In this document: positions 10,342 through 19,020 of the stretch, piece after piece
Numbering within the stretch: the stretch's first letter is position 1
Layout of the letters: the number at the start of each line of letters is the position of its first letter
Assembly (NCBI GenBank): GCA_004172865.1
Contig: SEBV01000013.1
Coordinates: 102,372 to 166,371, forward strand
Origin: Gammaproteobacteria bacterium
Lineage (GTDB): Bacteria; Pseudomonadota; Gammaproteobacteria; Pseudomonadales; Cellvibrionaceae
DNA: 64,000 nt
Direction: 5' to 3'
The notes under the pieces: model-generated
What the model was told of the DNA's origin: nothing
The model's database searches: none
The model's input: the letters and a program-made list of their open reading frames with translations, nothing else
Made by a program: the position numbers and the translations under genes

Positions 10342-10572
10342 ATGGAAAATGGACAACCAGATTCAACCATTTTAGTAGAACTCGCCAACACCAAAATGCC
10401 CTTCGGAAAATATGCAGGGCGCGTATTAATGGATTTGCCCGAACCTTATTTAGTTTGGTTTTCGCAGCAAGGTTTTCCGAAAGGAAAGCTTGGGGAGCAG
10501 CTTCAGTTTTTGTATGAAATAAAATTGAATGGGCTAGAGGGATTATTGAAGCCGTTGAAAAAGAATGATTAA
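10342..10572 (+). CDS. DUF3820 family protein
   Basis: 76 residues with the family signature MPFGKYAGRVLMDLPEPYLVWF. The family (also labelled putative quorum-sensing-regulated virulence factor) is widespread in gammaproteobacteria. Its core GKYxGxxLxDxPxxYLxW resembles modules found near exonuclease domains. Molecular function is unknown. It probably shares an operon with the SUI1 gene. A palindromic repeat starts 4 nt after its stop. Confidence 0.88.
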   Translation: MENGQPDSTILVELANTKMPFGKYAGRVLMDLPEPYLVWFSQQGFPKGKLGEQLQFLYEIKLNGLEGLLKPLKKND

Positions 10573-10575
10573 GAG

Positions 10576-10684
10576 CCCCCTCACCCTAGCCCTCTCCCAA
10601 AGGGAGAGGGGACTGGAATGTGCTAATTTCAACGTGCGTGCTTTTAGCTCCCTCTCCCTCTGGGAGAGGGTTGGGGTGAGGGGG
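10576..10684. repeat. composite inverted repeat, copy A
   Basis: Outer arms CCCCCTCACCCTAGCCCTCT and its near-complement GAGAGGGTTGGGGTGAGGGG bound about 109 bp, with smaller internal palindromes of CCCTCTCCC type. A central stretch containing GTGCTAATTTC and TGCTTTTAG recurs in copy B at 11030-11129. This is a REP/BIME-like or small mobile palindromic element. The last 30 or so codons of the DUF559 gene lie inside it. Confidence 0.85.
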
Positions 10685-11011
10685 TTTTAAAGCATCATAA
10701 ATCACCCTTAACACCGTCTCCGTTTCTAAAAACACTTGCCGATTATCAAACCTAAGCACAGTAATTCCCAATTCATTAAGCCGCTGCGTACGCACAATAT
10801 CTTTTTGCAAACCATCATCAGTAAAATGCTGGCTGCCATCCAACTCAATAATTAACTTATATTCGTGACAATAAAAGTCAGCGATGTAACCCTCTACTGG
10901 ATGCTGCCGCCGAAACTTTGCGTTTGCGATTTGGCGATTCCGTAATAACTGCCACATAAATAATTCAGCACTGGTTTGATTTTTACGTAATTTTTTCGCG
11001 AGTTCGATCAT
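10586..11011 (-). CDS. DUF559 endonuclease-like protein with repeat-derived C-terminal tail
   Basis: 141 residues. The first 109 or so are a DUF559 domain, a PD-(D/E)xK-like fold related to Vsr very-short-patch repair endonucleases. Visible are the N-terminal KLRKNQTSAE, then RRQHPVEGYIADFYC and IIELDGSQH, whose Asp and Glu fit the nuclease core, and ITVLRFDN. The remaining residues (PPHPNPLPEGEG onward) are translated from repeat copy A. Its ATG overlaps the AraC stop codon (ATGA, 11008-11011). Function unproven; such genes are often found alone in bacterial genomes. Confidence 0.85.
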   Translation of the reverse strand: MIELAKKLRKNQTSAELFMWQLLRNRQIANAKFRRQHPVEGYIADFYCHEYKLIIELDGSQHFTDDGLQKDIVRTQRLNELGITVLRFDNRQVFLETETVLRVIYDALKPPHPNPLPEGEGAKSTHVEISTFQSPLPLGEG

Positions 11012-11901
11012 GTGAGCTGGGGCGGACTCGATAAGGGGAGAGGATTTGGGAGAGTGCTAATTTCGAAGTCGATGCTTTTAGCCCCCTCCTCCTCTGAGCG
11101 GGGCGCGCAGTCAGGGCTGGGGTGAGGGCTCTGAAAATACTGATTCGGCGCAACCCCAAAGGTGCGCTTAAACATCGCCGAAAATGCACTTGGGCTGGCA
11201 TAGCCAAGCGCATTTGAAATGCGCGCAATAGACTCGCCGCGGCCCAATCGGCAGATCGCATCGGCAATTTGCACTTGCTGCACCCACTGGCGATATTTCA
11301 GGCCGGTTTCTTTCGGGAATAAACGAATCAAAGTACGTGCGCTGGCACCGGCAGCATCTGCTAACTCCTCAATAGTGCGATTAACGCCAGGCGCACTCAT
11401 GATTGAATGACATACGGTTTGTAAACGGCGATCTTGCGGCCAAGGGATTTCTACCGCGTGGGTTGCAGCGCGATTTATTTCCATCAATATCAAAGCAGCG
11501 ATGTGCTCTCCGCGCCCCGCTACCGGATATTCCGCTGGCTCTTCGAGCAAACCCAAAATTAATTCCCGCAAGAAATTCGACACTGAAATTGCGCGGCATT
11601 CCTGACCCAGGGCGACGGGCACATCCGCACTTACATACAGCGTGCGCATCTCAAGGTCGCTCATCATAAATGAATGATGTTCGACATTTGCCGGAACCCA
11701 AAGCGCGCGTTGTGATGGAATAGTCCAAACACTGGTGGGCGTAAGTACGCGCATCACTCCTTCGACCGCATATAACAATTGCGCGCGCGGATGCGTATGC
11801 GGCGGTATTTCGTCACCGTTGTTGTAACGCCCGGCCCAGGCCACTATGGGGCGCGGTACATCCTGCAGAGCTTCCGCGCTGCGCATATGATTTATTACCA
11901 C
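11008..11901 (-). CDS. AraC family regulator with N-terminal cupin, repeat-extended C-terminus
   Basis: About 297 residues. An N-terminal AraC-type cupin (HTHPRAQLLYAVEG) is followed by a C-terminal double helix-turn-helix (about residues 160-260; SARTLIRLFPKETG and IARISNALGYASPSAFS). The normal end of the DNA-binding domain, FGVAPNQY, is followed by about 45 residues encoded by repeat copy B. I place the start at the GTG at 11901, just after GGGGG; a TTG at 11916 and an ATG at 11886 are alternatives. It diverges from the Fsr-type exporter and probably regulates it. Confidence 0.88.
   Translation of the reverse strand: MVINHMRSAEALQDVPRPIVAWAGRYNNGDEIPPHTHPRAQLLYAVEGVMRVLTPTSVWTIPSQRALWVPANVEHHSFMMSDLEMRTLYVSADVPVALGQECRAISVSNFLRELILGLLEEPAEYPVAGRGEHIAALILMEINRAATHAVEIPWPQDRRLQTVCHSIMSAPGVNRTIEELADAAGASARTLIRLFPKETGLKYRQWVQQVQIADAICRLGRGESIARISNALGYASPSAFSAMFKRTFGVAPNQYFQSPHPSPDCAPRSEEEGAKSIDFEISTLPNPLPLSSPPQLT
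11030..11129. repeat. composite inverted repeat, copy B
   Basis: A second, more diverged copy of the element at 10576-10684, sharing GTGCTAATTTC, GATGCTTTTAGC and GGCTGGGGTGAGGG in the same order and orientation. It lies entirely within the 3' end of the AraC gene and encodes its extra tail (EEGAKS, EIST). The corresponding tail of the DUF559 protein reads EGAKS and EIST, so both copies are read in the same frame. Confidence 0.85.
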
Positions 11902-12002
11902 GGAACCCCCTAACAATTGTCACTTAATCGATAGTTTATGTCATATCTGCTTTTTTCAACACTTTATAATTTATCCTCAATAGTCCAAAAGCAGAGCTCT
12001 CT

Positions 12003-13232
12003 ATGACCAAGATGGAACCAATTCCCGCGGCACCCTCAATTGCGCCAGTACCGACATTTGATAGCACCAAACTGATTTTGCCAGTCGTCGGCGCAGTAAG
12101 TTTTGTGCACTTATTGAATGACTTGATTCAAGCGGTGTTGCCGTCGATTTATCCCATGCTGAAAACCGATTACAACCTGAGCTTTACGCAAGTTGGGCTG
12201 ATTACATTGGTGTTTCAATTAACCGCGTCCGTCTTGCAACCAGGTATTGGTTTTTATACAGATAAACATCCAAAACCTTATTTGTTGCCCGCCGGCATGG
12301 TGTTTACCTTGATTGGTTTGATCATGCTTTCGCTCGTGAATAGTTTCGAGTGGATTCTGATTGCATCTGCTTTTATCGGCTTGGGGTCTTCCGCGTTTCA
12401 CCCGGAGGCTTCACGCGTTGCACGCACAGCATCGGGCGGACGATTTGGTTTTGCGCAAGCGTTCTTCCAAGTAGGCGGCAATAGCGGTTCTGCGCTTGGC
12501 CCGTTATTAGCGGCGGCCATTGTGATTCCGCGCGGGCAACCCGCCATCGCCTGGTTTACGATTTTTGCAGTGATTGGAATTATTGTGTTGTTCAATGTAA
12601 GCCGTTGGACGATCCGTACCCATGCGGCGATGAAAGCCAGCGCCAAGCATCATCGCAAGCCCGACTTGTCACGCAACCAAATTGTGAAGGCGCTTTTCGT
12701 ATTGGGTATTTTGGTGTTTTCCAAATACATTTATATGACGAGCCTGTCGAGTTACTACACATTTTATTTGATTGAAAAATTTAACCAGCCCGTTGCCAGT
12801 GCACAATTATTTTTGTTCCTGTTTTTAGCAGCCGTTGCCGTGGGGACTTTTGCAGGCGGGCCCATTGGCGACCGTATTGGCCGCAAGCTGTTGTTGTGGA
12901 TTTCTATTCTCGGTGTAGCGCCTTTTACGCTTTTGTTGCCTTACTGCAATTTGTTTTGGACAGGTGTAATCAGCGTATTTATCGGCTTGGTTTTGTCTTC
13001 AGCTTTCTCCGCCATTATTGTATTTGCGCAAGAGTTGGTACCCGGAAAAGTTGGGCTAATATCAGGAATTTTTTACGGACTCATGTTCGGTTTTAGCGGA
13101 ATTTCTGCAGCGGCCTTAGGCGCATTGGCGGATTCAACCGACATTATTTTTGTTTTTAAATGCTGTTCATTTTTGCCGCTGCTGGGAATAGTTACGGTGT
13201 TTTTGCCGAAGGTTGAATACTCAAAACATTAA
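12003..13232 (+). CDS. fsr: MFS exporter of the fosmidomycin-resistance (Fsr) family
   Basis: 409 residues with about twelve membrane segments. The first loop region (FVHLLNDLIQAVLPSIYP) and the motif-A-like GFYTDKHPKPYLLPAGM are typical of Fsr, an inner-membrane proton-driven exporter that confers fosmidomycin resistance in E. coli. Additional family landmarks are SAFHPEASRVAR and GGPIGDRIGRK. The natural substrate is not known. It is divergent from the AraC regulator with about 100 nt between them. Confidence 0.9.
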   Translation: MTKMEPIPAAPSIAPVPTFDSTKLILPVVGAVSFVHLLNDLIQAVLPSIYPMLKTDYNLSFTQVGLITLVFQLTASVLQPGIGFYTDKHPKPYLLPAGMVFTLIGLIMLSLVNSFEWILIASAFIGLGSSAFHPEASRVARTASGGRFGFAQAFFQVGGNSGSALGPLLAAAIVIPRGQPAIAWFTIFAVIGIIVLFNVSRWTIRTHAAMKASAKHHRKPDLSRNQIVKALFVLGILVFSKYIYMTSLSSYYTFYLIEKFNQPVASAQLFLFLFLAAVAVGTFAGGPIGDRIGRKLLLWISILGVAPFTLLLPYCNLFWTGVISVFIGLVLSSAFSAIIVFAQELVPGKVGLISGIFYGLMFGFSGISAAALGALADSTDIIFVFKCCSFLPLLGIVTVFLPKVEYSKH

Positions 13233-13259
13233 AAATTCTTATTTCCTTTATTTGGGAAA

Positions 13260-13336
13260 CGTCATCCTCGCGCAGCGGGGATCCAGCTGTTGAAAATCAA
13301 AGTCTAAAGATGGATCCCCGCTACGCGAGGATGACG
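13260..13336. repeat. REP-like long hairpin
   Basis: Arms of 26 nt (13260-13285 and 13311-13336) beginning CGTCATCCTCGCG and ending GGGGATCCA are complementary with one G-U pair, with a 25-nt loop. It lies 28 nt after the fsr stop and could act as a terminator or mRNA stabiliser. The sequence resembles dispersed extragenic palindromes of gammaproteobacteria. It is not the same family as the repeats at 10576 and 11030. Confidence 0.85.
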
Positions 13337-13458
13337 ATTCCCTATTTAATGTTTCCTATCTTTTCTTCAGGGTACGAAGACAAGCACTGGCCTGGTTATT
13401 GCAATTTTCCTCTCACCTAAACCCGAACGACGTTTTTCTGACAGAGAGGCCCAACAAT

Positions 13459-13992
13459 ATGGATACGCAAACCTTTATCCAATTAACTGACACATCGCTC
13501 AAAATTGGCCTAGGCGCATTGATCGCAGCGCTAATTGCCTGGTTCATTCTGTGGCGTAGCGCCAATCTGAACAGCGCGCCGCGTGAGAATCGACGCTTGC
13601 AGATTCTGGAAGACGTGTCGGCACAAGTTGGAACTGTCACTCATATATTCGCCAAATATTCGTCACTTGTTGTGGAATCCATTCAATTTGGTGACCGTTG
13701 GCCGAGCGCACGCCGTCAAGAATTGGACATAGTAAATACTGAACTGGTTAACGAATTCCGTAAACTTGCAGACGCCGAAGCAAAATTGTTGATGCTGGGC
13801 GAAAAAAATCTTGAGCGCAGCCTGCGTTTGTACGGCGCAAAAATTGCCGTGTTCCGCAAACAAGTTTATGTCTGCCGCAAAGACATCAGCCACGAGCAAA
13901 TCACTACCTTGAAGATGGGCGTGAACCAAGTTCGTGAACAGTTTTACGATATGCTCAGCCGCAAGTACGACCGCCTTTTAGCAAACGCTTAA
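13459..13992 (+). CDS. hypothetical membrane-anchored protein
   Basis: 178 residues. One N-terminal membrane segment (about residues 15-33, IGLGALIAALIAWFILW) is followed by a charged, helix-rich soluble part with coiled-coil character (residues 45-178), probably cytoplasmic by the positive-inside rule. I do not recognise a family. The ATG at 13459 follows AGAGAGG at a good distance; an upstream in-frame start at 13399 has no support. It is flanked by a REP-like hairpin upstream and a terminator downstream, so it is likely a single-gene unit. Confidence 0.75.
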   Translation: MDTQTFIQLTDTSLKIGLGALIAALIAWFILWRSANLNSAPRENRRLQILEDVSAQVGTVTHIFAKYSSLVVESIQFGDRWPSARRQELDIVNTELVNEFRKLADAEAKLLMLGEKNLERSLRLYGAKIAVFRKQVYVCRKDISHEQITTLKMGVNQVREQFYDMLSRKYDRLLANA

Positions 13993-14011
13993 CAAATTCA
14001 TTTCAAAATTT

Positions 14012-14047
14012 AAAACGCCTGCCGCACGAAAATGTGGCGGGCGTTTT
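14012..14047 (+). terminator. Rho-independent terminator
   Basis: AAAACGCCTGCCGCAC pairs with GTGGCGGGCGTTTT around a short A-rich loop and ends in TTTTGTT. It lies 20 nt after the stop of the membrane-protein gene. Confidence 0.85.
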
Positions 14048-14106
14048 GTTATGCGTTACCTTTCTTCGCTTCCCCAGTAACACTCTATAAAAACAAATTA
14101 AGGTGA

Positions 14107-14463
14107 CGTCAAATAACTTGGCAGCGTCAAGCATTAAAGAAGAACGTTTATATCGACGGGACATTAATTGGCGAATCATCCAACAAAGTGTTCTTTTACA
14201 AAACCTTTGCGCCTGGCACTCATAAATTGTCAACGGAATCAGAATTTAGCGAGAACTATACCGAATTAAAAACTGAAGGCGGCAAAAACTATTTTGTTGA
14301 GCAATCAATAAAAATGGGCGTCTTCGTTGGCGGTGCAGTTGAGTTTCAATTCTTAGCTCCACATGGTTCGCAGGTTGAATATTTTCAAATTTTTTTGGAT
14401 TACGAAAATATTTTCGCGGAAAAAATCAAAAAAATTTTCATCCCACCACCTGATGCCTTTTAA
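14107..14463 (+). pseudogene. remnant of a DUF2846-type lipoprotein gene
   Basis: The open frame from just after a TGA at 14104 encodes NVYIDGTLIGESSN, FAPGTHKL, ELKTEGGKNYFVEQ and KMGVFVGGA. These match the second half of DUF2846 domains, small secreted or lipoprotein beta-domains of unknown function. The N-terminal half, including any signal peptide and start codon, is missing. A GTG at 14188 could in principle start a 91-residue product but would cut the domain. Its 3' end overlaps the convergent GntR gene by 26 nt. Most likely a decayed gene. Confidence 0.65.
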
Positions 14464-15112
14464 TCGCCTGTTGCAACTGGCTAAGCGTTACGCTTCGCGC
14501 TAGCTCCTGGCTTTTGCGGATGTGTTTTGTCATGGCACGACGGGCTTGGGTTTTATTGTGTTCGCGGATGAGTTGGCAGATTGAGGAATGTTCGTCGCAG
14601 GTTTCTATTACGGCTTGACGATCTGGAAAACCCAAGCGACGTAAAATTCGAATGTGATTATTTATATCGCGTAGATAATTCGCGAGGATATTGTTGCCAC
14701 TGCCGATGGCGATGGCGATATGAAATGCTTCTTCGCGCACTTTAATTTCTTCCATGTCTATTTCGTTTTCTAAATTTTCGCGGTTCCATTCCTCTTGCAA
14801 CGCATCTATATCCTCATCGCTCATATGGTCGCAGGCTAATTCGACGGCGGTGGCTTCGAGGGTAATGCGCACGTCGTAATATTGGCTGATGGATTCGATG
14901 TCCACCGAGCGAACGAAACAGCCTTGCTTGGGCATGATGGTGATTTGCCCTTCGGTTTCCAAGCGCTGTAGTGCGGCGCGTACCGGCGTGCGGCTTACTT
15001 GAAAGTCTTCCGCAATTTCTGATTCGGTGATGCGTGTGCCTGGGTAAATTTCAAAGTCGATTATTTTTTTCTTGAGCTGTTCGTAAACCAGTTGCGCAGA
15101 CGATTTGGCCAA
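14438..15112 (-). CDS. GntR family (FCD-type) transcriptional regulator
   Basis: 224 residues. The N-terminal winged helix (about residues 5-70; ITESEIAEDFQVSRTPVRAA) is typical of GntR. The C-terminal all-helical FCD ligand-binding domain (about 85-210) contains likely metal-binding residues in DVRITLEATAVELA and EAFHIAIA. The start is a TTG at 15112, 8 nt after GGAG. It is divergent from the porin-hydrolase-permease cluster, and a palindrome suited to this regulator class lies between them. I infer it is the local, ligand-released repressor of that cluster. Confidence 0.92.
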   Translation of the reverse strand: MAKSSAQLVYEQLKKKIIDFEIYPGTRITESEIAEDFQVSRTPVRAALQRLETEGQITIMPKQGCFVRSVDIESISQYYDVRITLEATAVELACDHMSDEDIDALQEEWNRENLENEIDMEEIKVREEAFHIAIAIGSGNNILANYLRDINNHIRILRRLGFPDRQAVIETCDEHSSICQLIREHNKTQARRAMTKHIRKSQELARSVTLSQLQQAIKRHQVVG

Positions 15113-15445
15113 AAGTAGTGCTCCAGTTTAAATGCAGAAGAGTTTTTCATTTAGGGAGAAATTGGATGTTTACGTCTTCATGGTAGGTGAGGCTCTTCAG
15201 CTTGTAAACAACACTTACTGTTAACCGATTTACGCGGTTAATTGCATTTATTTCATCGTTATTCGCCCTCAAGAAGTGCAGTGAATATTGGTCTAGATAT
15301 TTTTTGGTGCCAATCTTCTCTCCAAATCCCCGCTACAAAACCTGACCATTTTTGATATGCAATCATAAAAACTCAGATAACTCATGGAGTTGCGACGTTT
15401 AAATCTGTTCATTTTTCGAACTGGCACGACCCATGCTAAACACAT

Positions 15446-15459
15446 CGTTGTATACAACG
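15446..15459. promoter_or_regulatory. 14-bp perfect palindrome, candidate GntR operator
   Basis: CGTTGTATACAACG is a perfect palindrome in the 457-nt gap between the divergent GntR gene (start 15112) and the porin gene (start 15570). Its core TTGTATACAA is the type of site bound by FCD-class GntR regulators. It is 110 nt before the porin ATG. I see nothing else clear in this gap. Confidence 0.6.
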
Positions 15460-15569
15460 TTGATCTATTAAAACACACAATGATGTAAACCAAAGCCGGA
15501 AATCACCTTAAAACCAAGACCATTTACGGCTAGCGCCGTCACTTACCAATAATTAGCGAGGGAGTACTC

Positions 15570-16625
15570 ATGAAGATAAATAACCGCTTGATTACGCAGT
15601 TGATCGCCCCAGCCTGTTTTAGCTCTCTCTTGCTACTCGCGAATTCAGCGAGCGCCGAATCATCGCTAGATTTTGTTGGCGAACTGGATACCTACTTGGG
15701 CTACAACCGTCCCGCTGGCGGTGATGACGTCGAGAGCAAAACCGGCGTTGAATCCAATGGTTTAACCACTTCCTATTTAGGCGTACATGGCAGTCACGAT
15801 CTGGATAACGGCTTGACTGCCATAGCATCGGTAGAAGCTTTTATGCGGCCAGACTCCGGCGAAATTGGGCGCTTTGAAGATGACATCATGTTCGCACGCG
15901 CCGCTTATTTTGGGCTTAAAGGCGACTTCGGCCAATTCACGATTGGGCGTAATACCAGCCTTTATTTTTTGTCCGCGATTATTTTTAACCCCTTCGGCGA
16001 TTCCTTTTCCTTCTCACCCATGGTGCTCTCAAGCTTCGGCGGTGGCGGCCTTTATGGCGATACTGGCTGGAGCGATTCGCTGGTCTACACCACCCCTACC
16101 GCAGGCGGTTTCACTACCAGCTTCTCCTACGCCTTCGGTGAAAAAGCGGGCGATACCAGCACCAATAAGATGGCTGCCAATACCTTTTATAAATCCGGCG
16201 ATTTCGGATTTACCGCCGCTATCCAGAAAATTTCCGGCACGCAATCGGGCGCCACGGGATTGGGACCAGATGATGACCAAACCGATGGAATCGTCGGCAT
16301 TAGCTACGCCATCGGCGACAGCACAGTTTATGCACAGTACCAAATGATGCGCGACAAAATTAACGGCGAAGGCAGTGATATTGACCGCGATACGCTGGTC
16401 TTGAGCGCGTCGATTGCGGTCGGAAAAGGCGCGATTTATCTCGGCTATGGCTACACCAAAATCGACACAGATGGCAGCGACTACGACCGCAACATCTATA
16501 CGATTATGTACAACCTGCCCCTGAGCAAAAAACTCGATTTATACGTCGGCTACACCAACGACGACCCCGAATGGACGGAGAAAACCGGCCAAACCTTTGG
16601 CCTCGGTGGACGCTTCCGTTTCTAA
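15570..16625 (+). CDS. outer-membrane porin (general gram-negative porin family)
   Basis: 351 residues. A signal peptide (about 1-29, cut after ANSASA) is followed by a 16-strand-type beta-barrel pattern and a terminal Phe (GLGGRFRF), the normal sorting signal for BAM. SYLGVHGSHDLDNGLTAIASVE and FGQFTIGRNTS are typical of the proteobacterial trimeric porin family. GAGGGAG stands before the ATG. As first gene of the cluster it probably admits the small polar substrate handled by the permease and hydrolases downstream. Confidence 0.93.
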   Translation: MKINNRLITQLIAPACFSSLLLLANSASAESSLDFVGELDTYLGYNRPAGGDDVESKTGVESNGLTTSYLGVHGSHDLDNGLTAIASVEAFMRPDSGEIGRFEDDIMFARAAYFGLKGDFGQFTIGRNTSLYFLSAIIFNPFGDSFSFSPMVLSSFGGGGLYGDTGWSDSLVYTTPTAGGFTTSFSYAFGEKAGDTSTNKMAANTFYKSGDFGFTAAIQKISGTQSGATGLGPDDDQTDGIVGISYAIGDSTVYAQYQMMRDKINGEGSDIDRDTLVLSASIAVGKGAIYLGYGYTKIDTDGSDYDRNIYTIMYNLPLSKKLDLYVGYTNDDPEWTEKTGQTFGLGGRFRF

Positions 16626-16661
16626 ATCGCGCAGCCCTGAAGCGCCTACGAGAACACCACT

Positions 16662-17357
16662 ATGAGTACACAAGTGATTGCCGCCAAGCCCGAAGCCATA
16701 GCGCTGGATCTGAGCAAAGCGGCGCTGATCATTATTGATATGCAGCGCGACTTTCTCGAACCCGGCGGCTTCGGCGCAAGCCTTGGCAATGATGTGAGTT
16801 TGTTGCGCAGCTGTATCGAACCTTGCCAACGCTTACTAGCAGCAGCGCGGGCGGCAGACATGATGGTGATTCACACCCGCGAAGGTCATCTACCAGATTT
16901 GTCCGATGCACCGCCCGCCAAGATTGAAAGGGGCAAGCCATCGCTGCGAATTGGCAATACCGGCCCTATGGGACGGATTCTGGTTCGCGGCGAACCGGGT
17001 CACGGAATCATCCCCGAGCTGGCGCCCATAAAGGGCGAGCTGGTGATCGACAAACCCGGCAAGGGCGCTTTTTATCACACGGATTTGCAAGAACAACTGC
17101 AAGCGCGCGGCATAGAAAACCTGCTGGTGTGCGGCGTCACCACGGAAGTCTGCGTACACACCACCGTTCGTGAAGCCAATGACCGCGGCTACCGTTGCGT
17201 CGTTATCAGCGATGCCTGCGGTTCCTATTTTCCCGAATTCCACGAGATGGGATTGCGGGTGATTACGGCACAGGGAGGAATTTTTGGATGGGTCGCTACC
17301 TCCGGCGCGGTGATTGCGTCGATCAAGAATGCGGCGACTCAAGCGCTACAAACTTAA
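16662..17357 (+). CDS. isochorismatase-like cysteine hydrolase (biuret/triuret hydrolase group)
   Basis: 231 residues. The triad of the isochorismatase-like hydrolase superfamily is visible: Asp in IIIDMQ, Lys in DKPGKG and Cys in TTEVCVHTT. The middle segments [31 protein letters not shown] and IDKPGKGAF are shared with the second hydrolase of this cluster and with biuret hydrolase as I remember it, and they are unlike plain isochorismatases or nicotinamidases. The substrate is likely a small amide or urea derivative; a triuret-hydrolase role next to a BiuH-like enzyme is a reasonable inference. It is 36 nt after the porin stop and in the same operon. Confidence 0.85.
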   Translation: MSTQVIAAKPEAIALDLSKAALIIIDMQRDFLEPGGFGASLGNDVSLLRSCIEPCQRLLAAARAADMMVIHTREGHLPDLSDAPPAKIERGKPSLRIGNTGPMGRILVRGEPGHGIIPELAPIKGELVIDKPGKGAFYHTDLQEQLQARGIENLLVCGVTTEVCVHTTVREANDRGYRCVVISDACGSYFPEFHEMGLRVITAQGGIFGWVATSGAVIASIKNAATQALQT

Positions 17358-17442
17358 GTTCAAGGCGTTACGTTTTAAGACCACAGTTCGACCAAAGCAC
17401 CATCGACTAGAAGCAACTTATAAATAACTTGGAGGTACCGCT

Positions 17443-19008
17443 ATGCAAACAACCAAACCCACTATTTGGGTGCCTGGAGATTGGAATGCGTTCTTCGGCT
17501 TCGGCACCAATATTCTTGTCAACCTACTCGTACTCACCGGCTTGCTGCGCTATGTGCTGAATATGCCGGACGATCTTGTCTTCGGGAGAATCCTGCCGGC
17601 GACGGGTTTAATGCTGTGTATTAGTACGCTTTATTACGCCTACCTCGCGTACAAGCTCGCGCAAAAAACCGGGCGAACGGACGTGTGCGCCCTGCCTTCG
17701 GGAATATCCGTGCCGCATATGTTTGTGGTGGTGTTCGTGATTATGTTGCCCATCGCCACCATGACGGGTAATCCACTTAAAGGTTGGGAAGCCGGTTTAA
17801 CCTGGGTGTTCGTGCAAAGTTTTGTGTTGATGGTAGGCGGCTATATCGCGCCCTACATTCGTAAAATCACCCCGCGCGCTGCACTTTTGGGAACTCTTGC
17901 CGGTGTATCCATCGCCTTTATTTCACTGCGCCCCGCGTTGGAAATGTTTATGACACCGGTGATCGGCGTCGTCTGTTTTGCGATTATTTTACTGAGCTGG
18001 TTTGGCGGCGTTCGCTATTTCAAAGGAATACCCGCCGGCCTTGTCGCCATCGCCGTTGGTACTTTAATCGCGTGGGGTTCAACGGCGATGGGCCTGAACT
18101 ACGGCGGTCTTACGCTCGAAAAACTCACTCAATCCGTCACCAGCTTTGGCTTTTCGGTACCGATTCCGGCAATCGGCCATGTGTTCTCCGGCTTTGAATT
18201 TATCGGCGTAATTCTTGTTACCGCCATTCCTTTCGGGATTTACGACCTCGTGGAAGCCATGGACAACGTAGAGAGCGCCGCAGTCGCAGGCGATGATTTC
18301 CCCACAACCCGCGTGCTCACTGCAGATGGTGTCATCAGCCTGATTGGTTGCTGCATGGGAAATCCGTTTATCAACGCGGTTTACATCGGTCACCCGGGTT
18401 GGAAGTCTATGGGCGGGCGAATCGGTTATTCAGCCGCAACAGGGATTGCAGTGCTGGTGCTGTGCTGGCTGGGAATTATCGCGGTGTTTTCATCGTTTAT
18501 TCCGATTGTCGCCATATCGCCGATTCTGCTCTACATAGGCATGCTGATTGGCTCCCAAGCCTTTCAGGAAAGCCCGAAAAGTCACGCTCCAGCGATTATC
18601 GTTGCCCTTATGCCGCATCTCGCCGCTTGGGGGAAATTGCAAATCGATAACGTACTCGGCGCGGCAGGAACCAACGCAGCGACCGTCGGCTTGGACAAAC
18701 TCGCTCAGACCGGCGTCTTGTATCACGGACTGTCGGTACTCGGCGGCGGCGCGATTCTGGGTGGATTGATGCTCGGCGCAATCACCGTATTTATTATTGA
18801 TCGTGCTTTTGTTAAAGCCTCTGCTTTTGCACTCGCCAGCTCGGTAATGACCTTCTTCGGATTTATGCACGGCGAAGCCATCGGAATCGGACAAACACCC
18901 ACAGTCGCCTTCGCGTATTTCGCGGTTGCTTGCGTGCTGTTCGCCTGCGCGAAATTTAGTGTGGCGGATAACCGGGCGCCGGAACCCTTGGAACATAGTC
19001 ATGCGTGA
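17443..19008 (+). CDS. NCS2-type nucleobase/ureide permease-like transporter
   Basis: 521 residues with about 12-14 membrane segments, related to the xanthine/uracil/adenine (NCS2) permeases. Visible are ALPSGISVPHMF near residue 85, the helix containing PFGIYDLVEAMDNVESAAVAGDDFPTTR split over the middle, and CMGNPFINAVYIGHPGWKSMGGR, matching the substrate-binding half-helices of AzgA-like members. GGAGG lies 7 nt before the ATG. Located between two amide hydrolases, it probably imports their substrate, which could be a cyclic or linear ureide rather than a nucleobase. Confidence 0.87.
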   Translation: MQTTKPTIWVPGDWNAFFGFGTNILVNLLVLTGLLRYVLNMPDDLVFGRILPATGLMLCISTLYYAYLAYKLAQKTGRTDVCALPSGISVPHMFVVVFVIMLPIATMTGNPLKGWEAGLTWVFVQSFVLMVGGYIAPYIRKITPRAALLGTLAGVSIAFISLRPALEMFMTPVIGVVCFAIILLSWFGGVRYFKGIPAGLVAIAVGTLIAWGSTAMGLNYGGLTLEKLTQSVTSFGFSVPIPAIGHVFSGFEFIGVILVTAIPFGIYDLVEAMDNVESAAVAGDDFPTTRVLTADGVISLIGCCMGNPFINAVYIGHPGWKSMGGRIGYSAATGIAVLVLCWLGIIAVFSSFIPIVAISPILLYIGMLIGSQAFQESPKSHAPAIIVALMPHLAAWGKLQIDNVLGAAGTNAATVGLDKLAQTGVLYHGLSVLGGGAILGGLMLGAITVFIIDRAFVKASAFALASSVMTFFGFMHGEAIGIGQTPTVAFAYFAVACVLFACAKFSVADNRAPEPLEHSHA

Positions 19009-19020
19009 TGAGAGGATCAT

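Noticed and set aside
10576..11129. CRISPR-like repeats
   Set aside because: Only two diverged palindromic copies inside genes, without regular spacers.
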